64,000 nucleotides of DNA from Solitalea longa (GTDB lineage Bacteria > Bacteroidota > Bacteroidia > Sphingobacteriales > Sphingobacteriaceae): assembly GCF_002920915.1 (NCBI RefSeq), contig NZ_PQVF01000015.1:19686-83685 (forward strand), written 5' to 3'. The translations under genes were made by a program, and so were the position numbers. Positions 27,580 through 36,268 of this stretch are shown piece by piece. The notes under the pieces are model-generated. The model was not told the DNA's origin. It made no database searches and was given only the letters and a program-made list of their open reading frames with translations. The stretch's first letter is position 1, and each line of letters starts with the position of its first letter.

Positions 27580-30408
27580 TTATTTATGATTTAATCTTTC
27601 TTTTAAAAACTTGCCTGTATAGGAATGTTCCGATTTAATTAAGTCTTCCGGAACACCTTCAAATACCAAATTACCTCCCTTTTCTCCGCCCTCTGGCCCG
27701 ATATCGATGATCCAATCGGCGCATTTTATCACGTCCATATTATGTTCGATCACAATAATGGTATTACCCTGTGCAATCAATGCATCGAAAGATTTCATCA
27801 GTTTATTGATATCATCAAAATGCAATCCCGTGGTGGGTTCATCAAAGATAAATAAAGTATGATGAGGATTATGGCCTTTCACCAGGAATGATGCCAGTTT
27901 AATACGCTGTGCCTCTCCTCCTGATAAGGTATTTGATGATTGCCCTAGTTTAACATAGCCCAAACCAACATCCTGCAAAGGCTGAATCTTCGAAGTGATC
28001 TTTTTCTCTTCCACAAAAAACTCCAAAGCCTCGTCAATACTAAGATCGAGAATTTCGGAAATATCTTTTTCTCTGTATTTTACATCGAGAACATGTTGTT
28101 TAAACCGTCTTCCGCCACAGGTTTCGCAAGGCAAATAAATATCTGCCATAAACTGCATTTCAATTTTCACTTCTCCTTCACCCTGACACGTATCACAACG
28201 TCCGCCTTCAACATTAAACGAAAATGCCGATGGCTTTAAGCCGGATGCCTTTGCAGCCGATTGAGAAGCGAATAAGTTTCGGATTTCATCATATGCCTTA
28301 ACATACGTCACCGGATTGGAACGAGAGGAACGGCCAATCGGATTCTGATCGATCATTTCAATCTGGGCCACCTTAGAAATATCTCCCGATATATTGTTAA
28401 AGGCTCCGCTCTGCTCTCCGGTAAAATTACCGATAGCTTTTTGCAAAGCGGGATAAAGAATACGCTTTACCAAACTTGTTTTGCCCGACCCGCTTACGCC
28501 TGTAATACAGGTTAAGGTATGCAGCGGAAACTTAACGCTTATATTTTTAAGATTGTTTTCCCTTGCTCCCTCAATTTCTATATAATCTGCCCATTTGCGT
28601 CGCTGGGCAGGGATAGCAATTTCTTTTTTCCCCGACAAATACTGACCCGTTAAACTATGTGTATCGGTTAAGATGGCGGCAAAATCTCCTTCAAACACCA
28701 ATTCTCCACCATTAATGCCAGCCCGGGGCCCTATATCGATCAAGTGATCGGCAGCAAGCATGATCTCTTCTTCGTGTTCAACCACTAAAACCGAGTTACC
28801 AGCATTACGCAGCGATTTTAAAACCCCGATTAAACGATGAGTATCGCGAGGATGCAAGCCTATGCTTGGTTCGTCTAAAACATAAACGGAACCGACCAAA
28901 CTACTTCCCAGGGATGTAGCCAGGTTAATGCGTTGAGACTCTCCTCCCGACAAGGTATTTGATAATCGATTTAAGGTTAAATAACCCAATCCAACATCAT
29001 TTAAAAATCGTAAGCGATTTTGAATTTCAATCAGCAAACGTTTAGAAACCTGAGCGTCATGTTCGTTCAATTGAATCTCTTCAAAAAACTTCGAAGCTTT
29101 TTCCAAAGACATTAACACAATATCAGTGATCGATTTTCCGGCAATCTTCACATAGCTGGCATCTTTTCGCAAACGGCTACCCTTACAATCAGGACAAACT
29201 GTTTTACCTCTGTATCTGGAAAGGATTACCCGATACTGAATTTTATAAGTTTGAGATTCGAGATCTTTAAAGAAGTCATTTAAACCACCAAAGTATCGGT
29301 TACCGGTCCATAGCAATTCCTTTTCTTCCTCAGTTAGTTCGATATATGCCCGATGAATAGGAAAATCAAACTTGGCCGCATTCTTAATCAAAGCCTCATT
29401 CCATTCCTTCATCTTTTCTCCACGCCATGGAGCAATGGCACTGTCATAAATAGATTTCGATTTATCCGGAATCACCAGATCAGGATCTATACCGATCACA
29501 CTTCCGTATCCCTCACAGGTTTTGCAAGCTCCGTATGGGTTATTAAAGCTGAAAAACTGTGGCGTTGGCTCCTCAAAACGCATTTCATCCAACTCGAACC
29601 GGTCGCAAAAATGCCTTTCAATGTTTTCATCTGTAGCTTCATCTTTATATTGAACATACGCATCTCCCTTGCCTTCAAAGAAAGCGGTTTGAACCGAATC
29701 CGAAATTCTGTTTAAAGTATCTTCTTCCCTATCCACAATAATTCGGTCGACTAAAATCCTTAATTCTCCCTCCTTTAATGGATGATTGGCGTCAATAGAT
29801 TTATCTTCTAATAGATCTTCAATTTTTGAAACACTACCGTGATAGGCTACCCGTTTAAAACCTTTTTGCAGTAAAACAGCCAGTTCTTCCTTCAGGGCGC
29901 GGTTATTATGAGGATGTAACGGACAAAAAACATTTACCGCTGTATCATCGGTCAATGATAAAATAAAATCAGTTACGCTAGTCACGCTGTCGCGCTTAAC
30001 CTCCATCCCTGAAATTGGCGAATATGTTCTTCCCACCCTTGCAAAAAGCAATTTCAGATAATCATAAATTTCAGTAGAAGTCCCTACTGTAGAGCGGGGA
30101 TTTGACGTGTTTACTTTTTGTTCAATGGCAATTGCCGGGGCTATACCTTTGATATAATCAACTTCGGGTTTATTCATTCGGCCCATAAACTGGCGGGCAT
30201 AAGCAGATAAACTTTCCACATAACGACGTTGGCCTTCGGCATATAATGTATCAAAGGCTAAACTTGATTTGCCTGACCCCGAAAGGCCGGTTATTACCAC
30301 AAGTTTGTTCTTAGGAATGGCCACATCCACGTTTTTTAAATTGTGAACTCTGGCCCCTTTTATCACTATGTGCGTTTTCGCACTGATCTCGTCAATATTT
30401 TTACTCAT
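27580..30408 (-). CDS. uvrA: Excinuclease ABC subunit A
   Basis: Damage-recognition ATPase of nucleotide excision repair. Two ABC cassettes are visible: Walker A GLSGSGKSSL near the N-terminus and GVSGSGKTSL in the second half, with signatures NTLSGGESQRINLA and NTLSGGEAQRIKLA, and DEPSIGLHPRD / DEPTTGLHFDD Walker B loops. Zinc-finger Cys pairs are CKTCEGYG with CPDCKGSR, and CDTCQGEGEV with CETCGGRRF. The start is placed at the ATG at 30408 (MSKNIDEISAK), giving 942 residues; the frame is open 20 codons further but that sequence is not UvrA-like. The gene is divergent from the sigma factor. Confidence 0.97.
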   Translation of the reverse strand: MSKNIDEISAKTHIVIKGARVHNLKNVDVAIPKNKLVVITGLSGSGKSSLAFDTLYAEGQRRYVESLSAYARQFMGRMNKPEVDYIKGIAPAIAIEQKVNTSNPRSTVGTSTEIYDYLKLLFARVGRTYSPISGMEVKRDSVTSVTDFILSLTDDTAVNVFCPLHPHNNRALKEELAVLLQKGFKRVAYHGSVSKIEDLLEDKSIDANHPLKEGELRILVDRIIVDREEDTLNRISDSVQTAFFEGKGDAYVQYKDEATDENIERHFCDRFELDEMRFEEPTPQFFSFNNPYGACKTCEGYGSVIGIDPDLVIPDKSKSIYDSAIAPWRGEKMKEWNEALIKNAAKFDFPIHRAYIELTEEEKELLWTGNRYFGGLNDFFKDLESQTYKIQYRVILSRYRGKTVCPDCKGSRLRKDASYVKIAGKSITDIVLMSLEKASKFFEEIQLNEHDAQVSKRLLIEIQNRLRFLNDVGLGYLTLNRLSNTLSGGESQRINLATSLGSSLVGSVYVLDEPSIGLHPRDTHRLIGVLKSLRNAGNSVLVVEHEEEIMLAADHLIDIGPRAGINGGELVFEGDFAAILTDTHSLTGQYLSGKKEIAIPAQRRKWADYIEIEGARENNLKNISVKFPLHTLTCITGVSGSGKTSLVKRILYPALQKAIGNFTGEQSGAFNNISGDISKVAQIEMIDQNPIGRSSRSNPVTYVKAYDEIRNLFASQSAAKASGLKPSAFSFNVEGGRCDTCQGEGEVKIEMQFMADIYLPCETCGGRRFKQHVLDVKYREKDISEILDLSIDEALEFFVEEKKITSKIQPLQDVGLGYVKLGQSSNTLSGGEAQRIKLASFLVKGHNPHHTLFIFDEPTTGLHFDDINKLMKSFDALIAQGNTIIVIEHNMDVIKCADWIIDIGPEGGEKGGNLVFEGVPEDLIKSEHSYTGKFLKERLNHK

Positions 30409-30515
30409 TAAAACCGTTTGAAAAAGGTACGAAGTTTGAACATTTGCCCTGTTAGAAAAGTTTAGCAAAACTGCATATTTTCAACACTCAATAAAAATAT
30501 ATTTGTGTTTGAAAA

Positions 30516-30543
30516 TTGTGGTTATAACAAAAATATATTTTTG
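30516..30543 (+). promoter_or_regulatory. Putative promoter of the sigma factor gene
   Basis: TTG at 30516-30518 and TATTTTTG at 30536-30543 resemble the -33 TTTG and -7 TAnnTTTG elements, separated by 17 bases. The leader to the ATG at 30666 would be about 115 bases. Confidence 0.5.
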
Positions 30544-30665
30544 ATTTTTTGAAAATAGTCGTTTATTTGTGATATAACCCAAAAACAACAGGAGGAAATT
30601 ATAGGCTAAAAATCTACACTACTTTAATATTTTTTTTAATTAAAAGTTAACATAGATAGAGGCCC

Positions 30666-31247
30666 ATGAACCGCCATCAAGAAAACGATCAATCCCTGAT
30701 TCACCATTATCTTAAGGGTAATGAAGAAGCGCTCGAAATTCTCATTAATCGTCATAAAGCCAAAATTTACACAACTATCTATTTATTGGTTAAAGATTCT
30801 TATTTAGCTGAGGATATTTTCCAGGATACTTTTATCAAGGTAATCAATACCCTTAGAGCCGGTAAATACAATGAAGAAGGTAAGTTTTTACCATGGGTTT
30901 TACGTATTGCCCATAACCTTGTTATCGATCATTTCCGTAAAGACAAACGCACACCGGTGGTTACCACTATCGACGGATACGACATCTTCAACGTTTTGCA
31001 CTTTGTTGATGAAAATGCGGAAGATAAAATGATCAGAGAGCAAAATATTGCCGATTTAAGAAAGCTGATATTAATGCTTCCGGAAGAACAAAGAGAAGTG
31101 TTGATCATGCGTCATTACGCCGACTTAAGTTTTAAAGAGATAGCCGATATAACTGAAGTAAGCATTAACACTGCCCTTGGCCGTATGCGCTATGCTTTAA
31201 ATAACTTGCGCAAGATGATGAATATTAAAGAAGAAAGTTTAAAATAG
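30666..31247 (+). CDS. RNA polymerase sigma-70 family factor (ECF-like)
   Basis: Directs RNA polymerase to a specific promoter set. 193 residues: region 2 spans about residues 25-95 (ILINRHKAKIYTTIYLLVKD, DIFQDTFIKVINTL, FLPWVLRIAHNLVIDHFRKDKR), region 4 about 130-185 (LPEEQREVLIMRHYADLSF, KEIADITEVSINTALGRMRYALNNLRKM). No anti-sigma gene or FecR partner is adjacent, unlike sugar- or iron-linked ECF systems of this phylum, so its signal is unknown. The conserved look suggests a general housekeeping or stress-linked role. Own terminator follows. Confidence 0.93.
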   Translation: MNRHQENDQSLIHHYLKGNEEALEILINRHKAKIYTTIYLLVKDSYLAEDIFQDTFIKVINTLRAGKYNEEGKFLPWVLRIAHNLVIDHFRKDKRTPVVTTIDGYDIFNVLHFVDENAEDKMIREQNIADLRKLILMLPEEQREVLIMRHYADLSFKEIADITEVSINTALGRMRYALNNLRKMMNIKEESLK

Positions 31248-31279
31248 GCTAACAAATAAACTGTAGCTCATTTATATAA

Positions 31280-31309
31280 AACGCCTTGATAATAGATCAA
31301 GGCGTTTTT
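31280..31309 (+). terminator. Terminator of the sigma factor gene
   Basis: 10-bp stem ACGCCTTGAT / ATCAAGGCGT followed by TTTTTC, 33 bases after the stop. Confidence 0.85.
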
Positions 31310-31312
31310 CAT

Positions 31313-31500
31313 TTGTAGGTAGGAGTTAGATTTTAGATCTACAACCTAACTCCTACCTTTTTACTCGCCCTCTACAATCGTAAAGCCCAAATTGTTATTT
31401 GTACTTCTTGCTTTGTACTTTCTACTCTTCACTCTAAAATCCTAAATCCCAAATCGTACTTTGTACTTCTTACTTTGTACTTTCCCTTTATACTTTATCC
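31313..31500. repeat. Intergenic repeat cluster: GTAGGAGTTAG hairpin and GTACTT words
   Basis: GGTAGGAGTTAG at about 31318-31329 is complementary to CTAACTCCTACC at about 31347-31358, forming a stem with TTTTAGATCTACAA in the loop. It is followed by TTTGTACTTCTTGCTTTGTAC at about 31398 (given in part) and a second similar block at about 31455-31485, with CTAAAATCCTAAATCCCAAAT between. Low-complexity direct and inverted repeats, no gene. Confidence 0.6.
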
Positions 31501-31620
31501 CAATTGTTGCATAAAGCTGTTGGTAATACTGTTTAAAAATTGAATATTGTACGCAGTTTACGCAGCCATAGCTATCATTGAATGAATATTTAAACCAATT
31601 GAATAACAACAACTTAAACC

Positions 31621-32334
31621 ATGACCATAAAAACAGCACTCAGATCTTCTTTAACAGCGTTTTGTCTACTTTCATCAGCCTTAGTGCTGTTTTCTTGCCA
31701 AAACGGTAACAAATCGGGACAAAAACTAGGCGATGACACCGTTTATGTAAAAGGCCTATATGTGCATTCAGAAAAACTGGATAGTTTGAGAGATTGTGTT
31801 GATACATCAATGGTTTTCTTCGTAAAAGATGAAACAGGTACGCTGGCTCAGCGCTATGATAGTTTGCCGGCCATTAAACACACCGAAGAAGCTGTTTTAG
31901 TAGAACTAAAAGGTATTATTTCTAAAACCACTAACGACAGTATTGCTAAAACCCTTCCTAAAACGTTGAAAGTATATGAAGTTCGCCGTATGGAACATAA
32001 AAACTATCAAAACGTTTGTATTCCGTATGATTTCTGGGCCTTGGGAAGTGAACCAAGCTGGAACCTGGAGATCTCAAAATCTGAAAACCTGATCTCATTC
32101 TCTGATTTTAATACGCAAAAAGCATATCGTTTTAATTTCAAGGAACCTATAATTAATAAAGACACTACTTCATGGACCTATGAAACCCGTAACAAGGAAG
32201 AAAGGGCTAATATTCGCATCACGATTCGTCAGCAAGAGTGCAGTGATACCATGACCGATACAAAGTATAAATTCAGTGCCGAAATACTGATCAATGGTAA
32301 AAGTTATAAAGGCTGCGCCATTTCCTGGAAATAA
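31621..32334 (+). CDS. Lipoprotein with a COG3650/NlpE-like C-terminal domain
   Basis: 237 residues. The leader ends in a lipobox VLFSC (Cys at about residue 27). The C-terminal half (about residues 135-237) matches the pattern of the COG3650-type domain: FWALGSEPSWNLEI, RFNFKEPI, IRITIRQQECSDTMTDTKYKF in part, and INGKSYKGCA. In other bacteria this domain is found in outer-membrane lipoproteins linked to envelope or metal stress (NlpE-like, META-like partners). The first half is not recognised. It stands alone with a hairpin terminator downstream, and the region upstream is repeat-rich. Confidence 0.78.
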   Translation: MTIKTALRSSLTAFCLLSSALVLFSCQNGNKSGQKLGDDTVYVKGLYVHSEKLDSLRDCVDTSMVFFVKDETGTLAQRYDSLPAIKHTEEAVLVELKGIISKTTNDSIAKTLPKTLKVYEVRRMEHKNYQNVCIPYDFWALGSEPSWNLEISKSENLISFSDFNTQKAYRFNFKEPIINKDTTSWTYETRNKEERANIRITIRQQECSDTMTDTKYKFSAEILINGKSYKGCAISWK

Positions 32335-32692
32335 TAAAGGGTTGTAATGATAAACGGTTAAACTGTTATTTGTTTTACCCGATTAATTGTAAATCAGGTA
32401 AAACAATTTTACAATAAATCAATTTACAGTTAAGCCATATGGCATTTTGTCTTGCATCAATTTTGAACATGCTTTTTATTTAGAATTTTTATAAATAAGC
32501 AAAACCTGTTATAACCGGCGATTCTAAACCGATTTTTTGTAAATTCGCATTGCTTAAATTATGAATTTCATAAAGTTGAATAAAAACTTTTATCAATTCT
32601 TCCGAGCCATCTCTAAATTTCGCTAAACCTTCTGCCCAAACAGAGGTTATTTAATTAAGTCCATATTAAAAAAACATATAATACTCATAAAA
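32335..32692. other. Leader region of aconitase with an upstream terminator
   Basis: 358 bases. Starts with a hairpin at 32370-32412 (10-bp stem TTGTTTTACC / GGTAAAACAA followed by TTTTA) that should end the upstream lipoprotein transcript. The rest is AT-rich and presumably carries the aconitase promoter; TTTTTTGTAAATTCGC near 32535 is a near match to TAnnTTTG sites but not convincing. Confidence 0.5.
32370..32412 (+). terminator. Terminator of the COG3650-like lipoprotein gene
   Basis: Exact 10-bp stem TTGTTTTACC (32370-32379) with GGTAAAACAA (32397-32406), then TTTTA. Confidence 0.65.
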
Positions 32693-34960
32693 ATGGCGTT
32701 TGACATAGAAATGATCAAGAAGGTTTATGAGCGCATGCCAGCCCGTGTAGAGGCGGCACGTAAGCTTGTAGGCCGTCCGTTAACACTTACCGAAAAAATT
32801 CTTTATTCTCACTTATGGGATGGTACTCCTGGTACTATCTATGAACGTGGCAAGTCATACGTTGATTTTGCTCCGGATCGGGTAGCCATGCAAGATGCAA
32901 CGGCTCAAATGGCCTTGTTACAATTTATGCAAGCAGGCCGCCCTAAAGTTGCGGTTCCTTCAACTGTTCATTGCGACCACTTAATTACTGCGAAAGTTGG
33001 TTCTTCCGAGGATTTACATTCAGCAGAAGTTACGAATAAAGAAGTTTATGATTTCTTATCATCTGTTTCAAACAAATATGGTATTGGATTCTGGAAACCA
33101 GGTGCAGGTATCATTCACCAGGTAGTTTTAGAAAACTACGCGTTTCCGGGTGGTATGATGATCGGTACCGACTCGCACACTGTAAATGCTGGTGGTTTAG
33201 GTATGATCGCAATTGGTGTGGGTGGTGCTGATGCATGTGACGTAATGGCTGGCCTGCCTTGGGAGTTGAAATTCCCTAAATTGATCGGCGTGAAATTAAC
33301 CGGTAAATTAAGTGGCTGGACTGCTCCAAAAGACGTGATCTTAAAAGTTGCCGGAATTTTAACTGTAAAAGGTGGAACCGGTTGCATTGTAGAATATTTT
33401 GGCGAAGGTGTTACCTCTATGTCATGTACAGGTAAAGGTACTATCGCTAACATGGGTGCTGAAATTGGTGCAACCACTTCAACTTTCGGTTATGATGAGT
33501 CAATGGAGCGTTATTTACGTTCAACTGATCGTAATGAAGTTGCTGACTTGGCTAATGGAATCAAAGAACATTTAACAGCAGATGCTGAAGTGTATGCTAA
33601 CCCTGAGAAATATTTCGATCAGTTGATCGAAATTAACTTAGATGAACTAGAGCCACACTTAAACGGTCCTTTCACTCCAGATTTAGCTACCCCTATTTCA
33701 AAAATTAAAGAAGAAGCTGAGAAAAACGGTTGGCCTACCAAAATTGAAGTAGGATTGATCGGTTCTTGTACCAACTCTTCATATGAAGATATTGCACGTG
33801 CTGCTTCATTAGCGAAACAGGTTGCTAATAAAAACCTTAAAACTAAAGCTGAATTCACTATCACTCCAGGTTCGGAGTTAGTACGTTATACCATTGAGCG
33901 CGACGGTTTCTTAGAAACTTTTGATCAGATTGGTGCTAAAGTATTTGCTAACGCTTGTGGACCATGTATCGGTATGTGGGCACGTGTTGGTGCTGAGAAA
34001 GCTGAAAAGAATACCATTGTACACTCATTCAACCGTAACTTCGCTAAACGTGCCGATGGCAATCCAAATACATTTGCCTTTGTAGGTTCTCCTGAATTGG
34101 TGACCGCTTTAGCTATTGCTGGTGATCTTACCTTTAACCCTGCTACCGATTTCTTAACCAATGAAAAAGGCGAGAAAGTTAAATTAGATCCTCCTACAGG
34201 TGACGAGTTACCAACTAAAGGATTTGCAGTTGAAGACGCTGGTTATCAAGCTCCTGCTGAAGACGGCAGTGGTGTAACTGTTGCTGTTGCTCCTACTTCT
34301 GACCGTTTACAATTATTAGATCCATTTGCTGCTTGGGAAGGAACTGATCTTAAAGGATTAAAACTTTTGATCAAAGCTAAAGGTAAATGTACAACCGACC
34401 ATATCTCAATGGCCGGCCCTTGGTTAAAATACCGCGGTCACTTAGATAATATCTCTAACAATATGTTAATTGGTGCAGTTAACTTCTTTAATGAAAAAAC
34501 TGACAATGTTAAAAACCAATTAACCGGCGAATATGGTCCGGTTCCGGCTACTCAGCGTGCTTACAAAGCAGCTGGTATCGGTTCAATTGTTGTTGGGGAC
34601 GAAAACTACGGTGAAGGTTCTTCACGTGAGCATGCTGCCATGGAGCCTCGTCATTTAGGAGTTCGTGTAGTGTTAACTAAATCGTTTGCACGTATTCACG
34701 AAACTAACCTTAAAAAGCAAGGTATGTTAGGTGTTACTTTTGCTACCCCTGCCGACTATGATAAAATTCAGGAAAATGATGTTATCGATATTATCGGCCT
34801 AACAGATTTTGCTCCAGGTAAACAATTAACTATTGTTTTACACCATGCTGATGGTTCTACTGAGCAATTCGCTGTAAATCATACTTATAATGAACAGCAG
34901 ATCGAATGGTTTAAGGCAGGTGGTGCATTAAACATTATTCGTAAACAAGTTGTGAACTAA
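32693..34960 (+). CDS. Aconitate hydratase (mitochondrial-type)
   Basis: Interconverts citrate and isocitrate in the TCA cycle using a [4Fe-4S] cluster. Cluster ligands are the Cys of [11 protein letters not shown] (about residue 358) and the two of ACGPCIGMW (about 421 and 424). Other signatures: STVHCDHLI (about 99), [11 protein letters not shown] (about 162), and the swivel-domain [17 protein letters not shown] (about 640) with [15 protein letters not shown]. 755 residues, matching the mitochondrial-type aconitase class rather than AcnB. Single-gene unit; it ends against a bidirectional terminator. Confidence 0.97.
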   Translation: MAFDIEMIKKVYERMPARVEAARKLVGRPLTLTEKILYSHLWDGTPGTIYERGKSYVDFAPDRVAMQDATAQMALLQFMQAGRPKVAVPSTVHCDHLITAKVGSSEDLHSAEVTNKEVYDFLSSVSNKYGIGFWKPGAGIIHQVVLENYAFPGGMMIGTDSHTVNAGGLGMIAIGVGGADACDVMAGLPWELKFPKLIGVKLTGKLSGWTAPKDVILKVAGILTVKGGTGCIVEYFGEGVTSMSCTGKGTIANMGAEIGATTSTFGYDESMERYLRSTDRNEVADLANGIKEHLTADAEVYANPEKYFDQLIEINLDELEPHLNGPFTPDLATPISKIKEEAEKNGWPTKIEVGLIGSCTNSSYEDIARAASLAKQVANKNLKTKAEFTITPGSELVRYTIERDGFLETFDQIGAKVFANACGPCIGMWARVGAEKAEKNTIVHSFNRNFAKRADGNPNTFAFVGSPELVTALAIAGDLTFNPATDFLTNEKGEKVKLDPPTGDELPTKGFAVEDAGYQAPAEDGSGVTVAVAPTSDRLQLLDPFAAWEGTDLKGLKLLIKAKGKCTTDHISMAGPWLKYRGHLDNISNNMLIGAVNFFNEKTDNVKNQLTGEYGPVPATQRAYKAAGIGSIVVGDENYGEGSSREHAAMEPRHLGVRVVLTKSFARIHETNLKKQGMLGVTFATPADYDKIQENDVIDIIGLTDFAPGKQLTIVLHHADGSTEQFAVNHTYNEQQIEWFKAGGALNIIRKQVVN

Positions 34961-34980
34961 TTAATTCCCAACTTTTATAA

Positions 34981-35010
34981 AAAAACCCGGCCACAAACCG
35001 GGTTTTTTAT
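34981..35010. terminator. Bidirectional terminator after aconitase
   Basis: AAAACCCGG / CCGGGTTTT stem with a 7-base loop and T/A runs on both sides, between converging genes. Confidence 0.88.
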
Positions 35011-35451
35011 TTATTGGAACTTCAGCTCTCTCATTAGTTTCGTTCCAATGATATCTCTCATATCAACTCTTGATACCATTATCTTCTTTTGAACATCTTC
35101 ATTTCCAACCACCTTCTGCTCCATTGCATCCATCTTATCACTTAATCCATCTAAGGCGGCCATATTTTTATATTCCACCAAAATGAGCATATTCCAATCT
35201 CCCTGTCCGCTGGCATCTCCCGAAAGTATTTTATATGACACTAGCAGCCCTTGCTTGATGGCTTCGTCATATAGTTTTCGCAACCCTCCATTTAAACTTT
35301 TAAGATAATCCTCTCCCATTCCAGGTTTTACCCTGATCATGGTGATGTCCCAAACCGAGCTTTCCGTATATGGTTTCATAGATTGGGAATTAGCAGTATA
35401 GGCAATACAAATCAAGCCTATCATTAGTACATAGGTTTTAATTGATTTCAT
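35011..35451 (-). CDS. Secreted protein of unknown function, ferredoxin-like/NIPSNAP-like fold suspected
   Basis: 146 residues with a signal peptide cleaved near ANSQS. AAGGAGGA lies just before the ATG, a good ribosome site. The mature part reads like a dimeric alpha-beta barrel: VWDITMIRVKPGMGEDYLKSL, then GLLVSYKILSGDASGQGDWNMLILVEYKNMAALD (quoted in part by motif: RVKPGMGEDY, WNMLILVEYKNM). This pattern occurs in small NIPSNAP- or EthD-like proteins. No catalytic residue can be named and no function is known; the fold guess is inference. Confidence 0.72.
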   Translation of the reverse strand: MKSIKTYVLMIGLICIAYTANSQSMKPYTESSVWDITMIRVKPGMGEDYLKSLNGGLRKLYDEAIKQGLLVSYKILSGDASGQGDWNMLILVEYKNMAALDGLSDKMDAMEQKVVGNEDVQKKIMVSRVDMRDIIGTKLMRELKFQ

Positions 35452-35801
35452 AAGTCCTCCTTTCTAAAGGTGATTTAAAATGAAATGAAAATAGATGGCA
35501 GTAGAGAAATTTTGAATGGAAGTAATTGAACTAAAGTTAATTATAATAAAACATAAATTAACGAGACTATTTAAGTTTCTTGAACAAACTGTGGTTAACT
35601 TTTCTCATAATTTAAATTCCATCGTAAAATTCTACGTTATAATTTGTTATAAAATTTTACATAGAGTTTATAAAACAAAACAATAGTTTTTAATGCAGGT
35701 GTTTATCAAAATATTTTTCCACAAAAATTATAATTGGTATGGTTTTTTAAATATTAATGGTAATATAGCTGTACAAACTAAACTAAACTCAATAATAAAC
35801 C
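35452..35801. other. AT-rich intergenic region
   Basis: 350 bases between divergent genes. GTAAAATT at about 35624 and AATTTTAC at about 35653 form an inverted pair; otherwise only long A/T runs. No clear gene or TAnnTTTG element seen. Confidence 0.4.
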
Positions 35802-36122
35802 ATGAAGAAATTTGTTCACTTATTTCAATACTTAACAGAGCTGACCAAAAAGGGCTATAATTATACTTTTGAACTTACCGGAAATGGCATTCGATTAATT
35901 GAAAAAAATATTTTTTTAAGCCCGGATAACTTTACAATTAAGGAGTATTACAAACTTGATGGAATAAAAGACCCGCAAGATGCTTCATTAATATTTGCCA
36001 TTGAATCAAACGATGGTTTATTCAAAGGCGCATTGATTACTGCCTACTCTGCATTTAACGATTTACTCTCAGCCGATCTAATTAAGAAATTAGCTTTGCA
36101 TCCGGCTCCGTACAACAACTAA
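35802..36122 (+). CDS. Conserved small protein, sometimes mislabelled PRPP synthetase
   Basis: 106 residues, no signal peptide or membrane segment. The pattern KGYNYTFELTGNGIRLIEKN, then SPDNFTIKEYYKLDG and SLIFAIESNDGLFKGALITAY, ending LIKKLALH, matches a small Bacteroidota family that automatic annotation often calls phosphoribosylpyrophosphate synthetase. It lacks any PRPP-binding loop and is far too short for that enzyme, so the label would be wrong. The role is unknown; single gene with a terminator 23 bases after the stop. Confidence 0.72.
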   Translation: MKKFVHLFQYLTELTKKGYNYTFELTGNGIRLIEKNIFLSPDNFTIKEYYKLDGIKDPQDASLIFAIESNDGLFKGALITAYSAFNDLLSADLIKKLALHPAPYNN

Positions 36123-36144
36123 TACATTTAAATCAAAATAAATT

Positions 36145-36182
36145 GAAAGCGTCCCGATATTTTCAGGACGCTTTCTCTATTT
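36145..36182 (+). terminator. Terminator of the 106-residue protein gene
   Basis: GAAAGCGTCC / GGACGCTTTC 10-bp stem followed by TCTATTTT. Confidence 0.85.
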
Positions 36183-36268
36183 TAATTTCTCCCCATTTTC
36201 AACATCGAACCTATTGTTAATCAACACTTCATGCTTACTATTTAGAAATTCTTTTCTTAAATTAAAGC

